DNA of 64,000 nt from Symbiodinium natans (Eukaryota; Sar; Dinophyceae; Suessiales; Symbiodiniaceae), in NCBI GenBank assembly GCA_905221605.1, contig CAJNDS010002140.1, positions 452,001-516,000 of the forward strand, given 5' to 3'. Below are positions 8,818 to 20,800 of this stretch, piece after piece. The notes beneath the pieces were generated by a model that searched no databases, had not been told where the DNA came from, and saw only the letters and a list, made by a program, of their open reading frames with translations. A program made the translations under genes and the position numbers. How positions within the stretch are numbered: the stretch's first letter is position 1; the number at the start of each line of letters is the position of its first letter.

Positions 8818-11800
8818 GGGGTGGGGTGAGGGGTTGAAGGAGGACGTTGTATGCCCTTGCTCGGCTTAGGGTTCCAGGGTTACTTTGCAGGGGTTACTTG
8901 GAGGACCGGGGCACTCAGCAAATGGGTTCTAAGTACCTTAATTGGGCTTATATGCAGTTATAAGTATAGCTACCTTACTTCTAACCCCACGTACTAAGTC
9001 CCCTGAGCCTTAAGTAGTCAAGGATGATTGGGCTTAGGGTTGAGCGTATTGACATCTCCGACCGTTTAGCTACAACAGGCCCGCCCGATCTCTCCACCCA
9101 CCCCAAACATCACGCAATGCTTCAAGACCAGGGCATAGCGCCCTCGGGAAGACGCTAACCCGAAGCCCTAACCCGCCTAAACCCAAAACCCGAAGCCTTG
9201 GACCCCCTAAATCCTACACCCTAACCCTAAACCCTACACCCTACAGCCTAAACCCTAAACCCTAAACCCTAAACCCTAAACCATGAAGCCTTGACCAGGA
9301 AGACTTGCGGAAGAATCCGCCCCTACCCGGTCATGTGGACCACCGCTGTACAGTCGCTTGGGCCAACCTCAGGGTTCCCGATCCCACACCCTGTTTGCGG
9401 TTTAGGGTTTAGGGTTTAGGGTTTAGAAAGGAACTCCTGCCATTGTACTATAAGAACTTGCTCTGAAATATCCACTGAGTGGTCGATCTCTGGAAGATTC
9501 GGGGAAGCTCATCCGAAACCCGAAACCCGAAACCCGAAACCCGAAACCCGAAACCCTAAACCCTAAACCCTGGGAGATTCGGAAGCTGAGGACGTCCCTT
9601 TTCTGTTGTTCTTCCTGCTGGTGTCAGCAGGCCACTTGGAGAGCCGCTGGAAGAAATATAGGGGCCTGAATAATTAGAATATGGTTTTGGGAGTTTAGGG
9701 TTTAGGGTTTAGGGTTAGAAAGGGGTTTGGGGGGGTTATTATAGTAGAACTATATAGGGATCATAAGGGCATACTCTTCGTACTTCTTCCGAACCCTCTA
9801 GTAGGCCGCTATTGAGGGCCCTGAGTGTAGCTCTCCTTAAGCAGACACGGAGCTCCCGGTTCCACGAAGAAGGACTCCGGAAGGCTGATGGCTCTAATGC
9901 CCTAAACCCTAAACCCTAAACCCTAAACCCTAAACCCTAAACCCTAAACCCTAAAGCCTAAACCCTAAACCCTAAACCCTAAACCCTCAAAGATGCCCAG
10001 CAGGATCCACTAAAGTAACTCTTCGGCATTTGGGGTTCAGGGTACTTGGAGGTTCATGGTCCTCAACAACCCAACTGTAGCTGGATTTACAACCCAATTA
10101 TAACCATATTGGGGCACCTAAAGGGCTTATAAGTGGGTTATCAGTTTCTTGGGTTACAAGTACCATGAACCGCCAAGTAGCGGATGCGCCCTCACTGGAT
10201 GCTGGGATTCTGCAGGCGTTTTCTGGATCAGCTACGATGCCATCAAGCACGGCAACGTCCGCAAGCTTGGGCACGGGTGCGCCCCCCCCCATCCTCCCTC
10301 AGACTTCCCCAGTCCCTCGCAGACCTAAACCCTAAACCCTAAACCCTAAACTTAAACCCTAAACCCGAAACCCTAAACCCTAAACCCTAAATTCTAAACC
10401 CTAAACCCTAAACCCTAAACCCTAATCCCTAATCCCTAAACCTTAAACCCTAAACCCTAAACCCTAAACCCTAAAACCCTAAACCCTAAACCCTAAACCC
10501 TAAACCCTAAACCCTAAACCCACCCCCCCCGCCCCCCTCCGCACCCCTCCAGATCGCCCCCTTCTCACCCCCCGGGGCTGTCCTTGAGACTCTGTCAGTG
10601 CTGGAGCGATTGCAACAGACGCTGCGCCCCTCCACTTGTGTTTAGTTCTTCCGGTCTCCTTTCGTACAAATAATTGAGCTGCTTCCTAAGTTCACAACTT
10701 GCTGGGTTTAGGGCTTGGGGTTTAGGGTTTAGGGTGTAGGGTTCTATCTACAGCTCATTCGCAGTTCTCTTCTGATGAGAGTGCGCTTTGAGCGTGACAG
10801 TGGCCAGGTACAACAAGGCCGCCAAAGTGTGCAAAGCCGCTCCAGCCACGGATTGCGCCGTTGCGACAGTCATTCGTGCGGCACATGTATATGACCAATG
10901 GCTACTGCTGGCAACATTCAAGAGCCATAAGTCTGTTTCAAGCATTCTCAGACGTTGTGAAGTGCCGTGCGAAGGCATGCACGAACCAAGCACAAAAAGC
11001 TTATCAATAAGCTCACAGAAAGCTCAAAGGCCCAGGTTGTGTGCGGCATGTTCCGCTTGCTCTGGTCCGAGCATGGCACTCTCAATGTTAAGGGAATCCC
11101 CAAAAGGGTACCACGGGTTTAGGGTTTTGGGTTACCGCTATTCTCCTAAAGCCTTACAACCTGGGGGGCCCCGCCAGGATGTGGACTTCAGTGATGGCAA
11201 GGTTTTCTGGTGCGCCCTGTTGGGGAATCTTCAGGGGTTGAGGGTTGGGGTTGAGGGTTTTGTGTCTTCATTGGCGGGTCCTGCTGGGAGGTGCCTCAAC
11301 TCCACAGAGAATGGCCTGATGTTGGATGTCCCGATTTGTGTGCCGAGCTGTCCCATCAGTGCCGGGCCCCCAGCTGGAAAGCAACTTGCCGTTGTTCAAA
11401 ATACCCGTCCCGAAAATACCATCAAACGTACGGATGGTTCACTCGGTAGTAGGTTTAGGGCATTTGGGGTTGAGGGGTTTAGGGATCCTTATCCCAACGG
11501 TTCATCCCTTGAAAGGCCTCTGTTTGCGACAACCACCTTCCATGACGAGCCTCTGCTCTGAAGGAGGCCACATACATATGTAGCAGTGAAGGGGGCGGGA
11601 CACTGCATGTGACATACCCCGAATTTGACGCAGAGCCTTCCATGAGAAGCTTGGGATCTTTCTGGGACTTCTTGTAGGCTCTCGTGTCAGACTCCTTGAA
11701 ACCGTCACGCCGAGTCTCAGCAGCAGAACAAGTGCTGGGACAGTTCCCAGAACGCGTACCGCATGGCCCAGGCACGGCCGGACGGCGCAATCACCGGAAG

Positions 11801-14800
11801 GTTTGCGGGCTTTTCGGGTTCAGGTGTAACTAGGGGCGTTTTATCGAGGGTTCCTGGTTTGGAACAGCTCTCTACCTGCGTCGCTGATGCAAGGAGCTTC
11901 GCACTCAATGGAGGTATTGGGTAAGTAGCACAGCAGACCGGGAGTGGGGGAGAATCTGATCGTGCAGGACTATCCCAGCCGCGCTTTCGGGTACTTCTGC
12001 AAGCCCTTGGGGCCAGAGCTAAAGCAGCAGGCCTGATATGGGTTTAGGATCTTTAGGGCTTAGGGCTTAGGGTTTAGGGGAGTGGCCCCTATGAGCTTAT
12101 GGTCAGCAGTGCAACTGTTTCACGCGTTAGGACATCAGGGAGGCTTCATCTCCAAGTACAAAAGGTTCGTTCAGAACCGGGCGTTGGGACATCCTGACAC
12201 CAGTAAACCCCCTAAACCCTAAACCCTAAACCCTAAACCCTAAACCCTAAACCCTAAACCCTAAACCCTAAACCCTAAACCCCCTTCAACCTAATGTCAG
12301 ACCACCCTAGAACAGGGAGAGAGCCACGGGAGCTCCAAAGTCCAAAAGTCATGTCAATGGCCTATAGGAGGGACCCTTATAAGGAACCTTAGGGGTTATT
12401 CTAGGGGTTTATTGAGGGGTTATTTGGGGGTTATTTAAGGGTTATTTAGGGGTTATTCAGGCGTTATTCAGGGGTTATTTAGGGGTTATTTAGGGGCTAC
12501 TTGGGTATATAGGGGCCTCCTCGTGCTAGTTTCGGTCCGCAGCGAGAGCACTCCGGTTGTGGCAGTTTCGGTCCGCAGCGAGAGCACTCCGGCTGTGGGT
12601 GCCGCGGCAACATCGACCTAGAGCCCCTCTAACCCTGCGTTAGAACCCCCTCAGTGTAGACACACTGTTTGGGAATCATTCCCATCTTGTATATTGAATG
12701 TACATTACCGGTGTATTATCGTGGGCCAATGGGTTGTGCAAGGAAATTCCTTATATTGGTTGGTGGTCTCTTCAAGTAGGGTTCCTGTTTTGTAGGGGGT
12801 TCTTATTAGGGTATCTAGGGGCTACATTAAGGTATGAGGGTAAACCCTAAACCCTAAACCCTAAACCTTAAAGAGGTCACGGGCCTTTATAGGAAATTCC
12901 TGAAGTTGCCTGGCAGATCAAGTCCTTCGGCTTCGACCAAGACAAGGGACCGATCCTCAGGCCCGATCACTTCGGGAGAGGGGTTTAGGGTTTAGGGTGT
13001 AGAGTGTAGGGTGTAGGGTTTGGGGTTTAGGGCTTAGGGTTTAGCAATCGCAAACCCCTGGGTCCAAAATGTAGAACCCCCCAAGTAGTGCCCTCTACTA
13101 TTGGGTCATCCTTGGGGTTGCTTAAGGAGATCTGCTTTTGGTTTGCTCCTCCCAGGGCTGGGATGAGGAGTGATACCTGCACGATTCTGATGAGTTTGCT
13201 TTCGAAGGCTCCTTTCAACAGCCTTTCATTCAGTTCTTGATACCCTAAACCCTAAACCCTAAACCCTAAACCCTAAACCCTAAACCCTAAACCCTAAACC
13301 CTAAACCCTAAACCCTAAACCCTAAACCCTAAACCCTAAACCCTAACCCAACCCTCCTGCAGGCTCTGGGGCGTCCTTTCCAGGACCTGGTTCGTGCTCG
13401 TGATGGCCGCTGTGGTCACAGGGTTCATTGGGTGCGCCATGAGCCGGTACTTGGAGGTTCATGGTACTTCATTAGCCAATATAGGGTTTAGGGTTTAGGG
13501 TTTAGGGTTTAGGGTTTAGTTGGAGGTTCATGGTACTTAATATCCTACCATTTGCTTGAGAACCCCCACCCCCAAAAAAAACAAAACTAAAACAATAGTC
13601 CCCCTACTACCCTTATAAGGAAGAATGTTTTCTTTTTTGGGGGTTCTTTACTCAATTCGTAGTAACCCAGTTATCACTGTACTTATGGCCCAATTATAAC
13701 CGCATTTGGGCACGTTTAGGGCTTATAACTGGGTTATACGTGCAGTGATAACTGGGTCTTTAAGTACCATGAACCTGCAGGTAGATCTCTCACATTCATG
13801 TGCTTCTTGGGGGTGCCATTTGCAATATGGGCCATTGCATTTAGGGGGCCCGACAAAGCGCGGCGTTGGGTTTCTTGGTATTCAGAGTTGTTGTTAGCAC
13901 CCCATTATCGGCTTAATTTTGGGGGGATATAAGGCACCTATTTTCTTCTAGGACCGGGAGTAGGCCCTTTTTCCTTTTTTTAGGGTTGGGGTTCCTTTAT
14001 AATCCCCTTAAAACCAAAAAGGGTACCCGTTTATTCCTAGGTTACTCCCGGGTCTAGTTCCTCAAGAGCTCAAAAGGTTTGGGATGCAAGCACGGAAGAT
14101 ATTCGCCCAGAGTTTGGCTGGCAGCCTTCGTCTGGGTTCAGGGCTTCTGGGTTCAGGCCATAGACCCGAAACCCTAAACACTGAACCTTACACCCTAAGC
14201 CCTAAACCCTAAACCCTAAACTCTGAACCCTAAACCGGCATCTGTCAGGTACTGCTACATCTTGCTACTCTTCATCAGCCCGGATGTCGTGGCGACGTGG
14301 TGCACGATCATACTGACTGTCTTGCCGATAGGTTGGAGCCCCGGATGACTCGGATGTTTGATAGCATGAAGAGGACCAAAAACTTCTCTCCGGGCCACAG
14401 CCGTCTTCTACGCAGCACGGAGTAGCACGGTTTAGGGTTTAGGGTTTAGGGTTTAGGGTTTAGGGTTTAGGGTTTAGGGTTTAGGGTTTAGGGTTTAGGG
14501 TTTAGGGTTTAGGGCCCGTTTCTGCTACTCAGTGCCGAATTGGGCTACTCAGTGCTGAGTTCGGCTGCAGTAAGGCACCGGTGCGTGGATCGTCTACACC
14601 ACTGCGAACCCAGGACTGCCGAAACCCTGAACCCTAAACCCTACACCCTAAACGTCCATGTGCCTAGATAGGGAATACTTGGGCCTTAAAGTACCTCCTA
14701 AAAAAAGCACTTTGGGGCCCAAGTACATGATAAGAAGGTATATGGGCGGTTGTCAGAATTATGGTCCCTTTTTGGATCCCTATTATCATACGGCACCTCA

Positions 14801-17800
14801 TATTTCGGGTACCCCAAAAGGGATCATAATTTTGACAACCCCCCATACGGGCCCTTAGAGTCAGAGCATGGCCTGGAGTTTCAAAGAGCACCGGCCCATT
14901 GCTGACGCACGGGAGGCTCTGCGCTGGCCATCTCCTTCCTGGAAGATTCCGAGTTCTCCACCACGGAGAGATATGTGGCAGGCAGCCCAACATGAAACTG
15001 GCATCCTAAATCCCTCAGTCCTAAGTCGGATTCAGGGCTTAGGGCAAGATCAGATCACACGAGCGCGATATGGACACTGGACAGACAGACACAGACAGAC
15101 ACAGACAGACACTGACAGACACTAACAGACACACCCTAAACCCTAAACCCTAAAGCCTATAGATATACTCATACACTTATGTAGACACAGTAGTTTTTTG
15201 GATGCTTTTGCCTCTTGACGCAGCGCTGGGGTCCAGTTGCAGGTGTGGCTCTCCTCGTCGCCGGTGGGATTGCCTCCTTCGTCGCCGTGCTGGCTGACGT
15301 TGTGGGATTTAGGGTTTAGGGTTTAGGGTTTAGGGTTTAGGGTTTAGGGCGCGGGATGTTGGGATTTAATTTGGGGTTTCGTCTGATAGCTCAGCATGTA
15401 GGACGATTTGCTGAGTGTTGCACCCCGCTGTAACTTCGACTGGATGTATGGCGAGTTCGCTACGAACTCTGAGAGCCCTGCAAGTTTGATTGCTTGGCGA
15501 GTGTGTGTGCCTTTCATGGAGCACTACGCGTTAACGTTGGGGGGTTCCGCCTTTTCCTAGCAAATGCTTAGTAGGGATTGGGGGTTACTATAAATCCTAT
15601 TAAGGACTGTTAGTATAAGGGGGGGGCATCCCAAGGTTTAGGGTTTGGCTACTTGGGGCGCGGAGCATGAATGAAACTTGCAACTTGCACTCGATCTTGT
15701 GCAGGCACCTAACACTGAGTGTGGAGTGAGCGCCCGCTGTTGGTGCGGTTTGTGGTTCATCACCCTAAACCCGAAACCCTAGAGCCTAAACCCGAAACCC
15801 TAAACCCTAGTAGAGCTGCGTCTTGAGCTTGCAAGCGCTGCTGCACCCAGATTCCGCCAGGCATCGGGACAGCGGAAGTACATTGAGGCCACTACTTTCT
15901 GTCTGGACACCGCGGGCGACTGCTTGACAGAGGAGATGCACCATGAAACGGCCATGCATCCCCTAAACCCTAAACTCTGAACGATTATGAGCCTCATTGT
16001 ACTACCCACACCCAAAACCCAGAACAGGGGCTGGTCTCATGGTTGGTGGTCTTTCAACGCGCAGACTGGTGAGTTCAGGGCTCATGTAGGCAGGATGTGG
16101 TTGGTGCACCTTTTATGTCCTAAACAGCCCGAAGCCCTCATTCTAACAAGGTTGTGTAGGATGCTGGGGTGCAGCAAGTACGCTGCTTCTCAAGAAGTGT
16201 TTTGTTGTCGCAGCACTCGTGACCTTTATGATGCTGTGTCTTTGGCTGTGCTGAAGCTGCAGTTTGGCACATGCTGTACGTGTTCCAGGTTGTGCCATCC
16301 CTCTTCCTGAGGGATGACTGGCAATGATACTCTAGAACTTCTGGTAGAAGAAGAGTCAGCATAGGGATGCACGACAGCTGCTTGATATTGACGACGGCAA
16401 AGTGGTACCAGCAGACCCCAAACCCTCGACCCTACTTGGAGCATCGGGGCACTTAGTAAGTAGGGTTACAAGTACCTGAATTGGGCTTATAAGCAGTTTT
16501 AAGTACGTATAGCTACCCCCACCTACTAAGTCCCCTGATCCTTAAAGCTTTTACTGTTGGTTCGTAGGGACTACTCTTTAAGGGATTATAGGGATTATAT
16601 AGGGTACCTCATTCCCTCATTCCCTACTAACCAACAGCAAGTTATAAGCCAGACAGGAGTGGAGCATCCTCCTGGAGCCACTCATATCTGTCGCTGCCAA
16701 GGCATGTCTCGATGGTTTTCGCTCATAGCGGCTGCCCCATCGCATTCCCTTAGGGGTCCCTCTTTAGTTATACTACAGTACCCCCCCCCAAAAAAAAAAT
16801 CTTACGGATAGTATTCCCCTAGACCCCCCCCCCCCCCAAAAAAAAAAAAAAAAACCTGTTAAAACATCTTAAGGCGCCCTATATGAACCCACCTTGAGAA
16901 TCCGAAACCCAAGGAGGAGCTGCCGCTTCTGACTTCCCCAAAGTTCTTGCGCGGCCGGCTCCACCCCCAAAGCCCGACTGTAGGGCCCTTCTTGGAAGTC
17001 CCTGGTACTTACTAACCACATAGTATGTACACGTACAACCCAATTAAAACCATATTAGGTTAATTCAGAGGCTAATAAGTGGGTAGTATTGGTTCTGAAG
17101 TACCATGAACCTCCAAGTAGCCCTCAAGTTCAAGTCCAAACCACATTTGCAACTGGCCAGAAGTTGCGGGTCTCATACGGAGGGGTTGCAACGACAGATT
17201 TTGACGGAGCTGGCCCTGGGTCCGAACTAGCAGCCTCCCTAAACCCTAAACCCTAAACCCTAAATCCTAAACCCTAAACCCTAAACCCTAAACCCAGTTT
17301 TGGGCTTCCGAGGGTCGAGAGTGTGCCCGGAGTGAGGGTGCAGCGACCTTGCTCTCGCACGCCGAGCTATGTCCATGAGATAGCAGATGGTCAGTTCCTT
17401 GAAAGAAAAACCCTAAACCCTAAACCCTAAGCCCTAAACCCTAAACCCTAAACCCTAAACCCTAAACCCTAAACCCTAAACCTGCTCCACTTGTCGCTAC
17501 AGCCTCCGATCTGCAGATGCAACAGGTCTGCCTTACAGCGCTGGGCTTCTTTGTCCTCTTCAACCTGGCATCGATGTCTGTTGCACGTCCGGCCTGCCTT
17601 GCAGTAGCCATAAGCAAAGCCGTTTGTGGAAATCAAGGCTCCTACAATCACATACGTACCACATCGCATTTCCCCAGCCATATTATGGATGGGCCTGAAT
17701 ACTTGGTGTCGGCATTTTGTTGGAATCTTCTGGTCGCCAGGTCGAAAAGGACACCGCGATTGGAGAAGCGCTGGAGAAAGAGCGGTACATCCAATGGAGC

Positions 17801-20800
17801 ACCCAGGCCCGCGAGTGAACTTAAGCTCGTCGGTGAGAATACCTGGAGGATCGTGGCACATAGTAAGTAGGGTTCTAAGTACCTTAATTGGGCTTATAAG
17901 CATTTGAAAGTATAGTTACCTTACCAGGAAGCTGAACAGGCTTCTCCCCTCTTCTCACGGGTCTGGAAGCCTGGATGCTGCTTGTTTCGACCAGGAGAAG
18001 TGTAAGCTGTTCTTCTTTCTGATTTATCTGGTCTGGTTGGAGGAGGCCGGAGCTTTTCTGTGAGAGGGCGCAGAGTTCTTTGCCATGTGCATGCGAGATA
18101 TCGTGAAGAACCGTTACCTGCATAGCCTGCGGCTGCGAGTCCCACGGGTTTGTTCTGACACCCAGCGGGAGTGAAGGCTGTTGTGGCAACATCGCGTTAT
18201 GTGATGGTCCAGGCTGTTGTGGCAACATCGCGATATGTGATGGTCCCGACCTCAGTCGAGGGGCTCTGCATGGAGAAACACGAAGGTACCCCACATCGGA
18301 CATGTCCATCTTCAAGTGGCAGGTAGGCGTTCTCTGTGCTTCTTATGGGTGTCCCCATCTTCCTAGGCCTATGCCACAGAAGTCTGGTACTTCACCGAGC
18401 CAGACGATGAGGGGTCGGGGGCTGTGTCTGTCGTTGCAACGGTCGTCAAAATCCCTAAACCCTAAACCCTAAACCCTAAACCCTAAACCCTAAACCCTAA
18501 ACCCTAAACCCTAAACCCTAAACCCTAAACCCTAAACCCTAAACCCTAAACCCTAAACCCTAAACCCTAAACCCTAAACCCTACCAAGGCGTCGGCAGCG
18601 TTCCTTTACGTGCTTGCTCGTCGAGGCCAGGTCAAGCCTTGGGTGCGGTGATCTACTCGGAGGTTCATGGTAACCTTAGGGTTTTAGGGTTTTAGGGTTT
18701 TAGGGTTTTAGGGTTTTAGGGTTTTAGGGTTTTAGGGTTTTAGGGTTTTCGGGTTTTAGGGTTTTAGGGTTTAGGGTTTAGGGTTTAGGGTTTAGGGTTT
18801 ACGGTTTACGGTTTACGGTTTCATGGTACTTATCAACCCAATCATAACTGTACTTATAGGGGTTTGGGGTTTAGGGTTTGGGGTTTAGGGTACTGTACCT
18901 ATCACTGTACTTAACCATATTACGGGCTTCTAAGTGGGTTATAAGTACAGTTATAATTGGTCAGAAAGTACCAAGAACCTCCAAGTACAGGTTCAGGCTT
19001 CAACGGCCAGACAGCTAGGTTGACCTTTGGGTTTAGGGTTTAGGGTTTGGGGGTTGGGGTTTAGTTTTCAACGGGTTCAATGTCAAAGCCAAAAGGTTGC
19101 ATGGGATATGAAGGCAATGGTCTCAGTGCCACCATCCTGAGTTCACACCTGGCACCTTTGACAGCACCCGCGTTTTGGCCCTCATGTGTGGGTGTCTTTT
19201 GGGTTTAGGGTTTAGGGTTTTGGGGCCCAACTTCCGGACAGTTTCTCTAAGTTGTGACATTGGCCCTTGGAGGGACCATAGTCAGTGAACTACCCTCCGG
19301 CAGGCTTACTGGAATGTTCTCCGCTACCACGTCGGGAGCACGGCCATGGGTGTCTTGGCAGATAAGCCAATGGTTCATGGGAGAGCTTGAAGAGTGTGGG
19401 GTGGGGGGGGGGGGAAAGGGAGGAGGGGAATGAGGGAAGGGGAGACATATCATGACTAGTACATGATGTAATAATAGATTCTGCTGTATGGTACGGTACT
19501 ATATTCTACATCGCATACTGTATGTCTGATATTTCAAAATAGATGTCCTACATATGTCTCTTAGTACTGTCTTCCATATATGAAGTTATACAATACAATG
19601 CACACACACACACACTAATATATGTGTGTATATATATATATATGTATGTATGTATGTATATGTATAGCATTCATTTTCCATAACGTACTTTACACTGCAT
19701 GAGTACAGTCTAGGGTTTTCTTTGAAGATCTGTGAAGGTTCAGGGCTTGCTAGCTGTAGTTGGGTTGTAAGCCACATCATAAGCGGGGTAGCCTAGTGAA
19801 GGCCAGCTACGGGAATCATCAATAGGATGTTCTCCCTTTCCCAACCAGTTAGGAAAGCCCATGCGCGTTCAAGTAGAGCCCCTTCTTGTGTGCCTGTTCT
19901 AGAATACTCCCTAACCTGGACCTAGTAGTAGAGTAGGTAACCTTTACCCTTTCTAGGGTAGTATACTCCCCTTACAATCCCACAGGTTAACCTTTGATTC
20001 CCCCAGGTTACTGGACAACTAGGCTAAGAAGGCCCTAAGCCCTAAATCCTAAGCCCTAAACCCTAAACCCTAAACCCTAAACCCTAAACCCTAAATACTC
20101 CCTTAGTAAGGGGGCCAATGAGGTAGATCAGCCAGCACATGACCCAGGCTCTTTCATGTACACCTTCGGCCGCATCCCAGCCATGGCTGGGGACCCCAGG
20201 GGTTTTAGGGGTTTTAGGGGTTTAGGGTTTAGGGTTTAGGGTTTGGGGTTTGGCGCAACTGGCTGTGTGAGATGGGCACTTTGCCGGAGACAGAAAGCCC
20301 AAGCTGTCCGTGACTGCAAGCCAGGTGCTGCGCAACCCTGGCATTGATTGCTGGGCCTGGTGGCTTGATTTTGCAGCCCTACAGGTTTAGGGTTTAGGGT
20401 TGAGGGTTTAGGGTTTAGGGCCGCCAGTTCTCCGAACCAACTGCATTGCATTGAGGTGTTGGAACCTGGAGGGTTTAGATTTCGCCACGAAGCTGATGCC
20501 CCCTGGCATGGAGACTTCTTAACGCTGCTTAGCGTCCCTCAGCCCTACCTGCCCTTTTTTCGGGCGTTTCGGGTTTTCGGGTTTTAGGGTTTTAGGGTTT
20601 TAGGGTTTTAGAGTTTTAGGGTTTTAGGGTTTTAGGGTTTTAGGGTTTTTTTAGGGTTTTAGGGTTTTTTTTTAGGGTTTTAGGTTTTTTTTAGGGTTTT
20701 TAGTTTTTTTTAGGGTTTTAGGTTTTTTTTAGGGTTTTAGGTTTTTTTTAGGGTTTTAGGGTTGTAGGGTTTTTGGGTTTTAGGGTTTAGGGTTTAGGCT

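Noticed and set aside
10216..11235. Calpain-type protease exons (GVFWISYD, DGKVFW)
   Set aside because: First considered from the D-G-x-F-W pattern, but phase-linked neighbours match a choline-transporter-like protein better.
10788..11561. 257-codon plus-strand ORF
   Set aside because: It reads through telomere-like sequence and the probable splice sites; only short parts fit the CTL-type gene.
12917..12982. Exon-like island (IKSFGFDQDKGPILRP)
   Set aside because: Good acceptor and donor, but its phase does not fit the exons on each side, which join directly to each other.
15811..15980. Coding-like island after acceptor CCCTAG (LRLELASAAAPRFRQ)
   Set aside because: Strong frame, but it does not match the CTL exons in phase and the other strand is open too; kept only as a note.
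18600..18651. Island coding AAFLYVLARRGQVKPW
   Set aside because: The flanking CTL exons (18441 and 19304) join directly in phase, so this lies in an intron.
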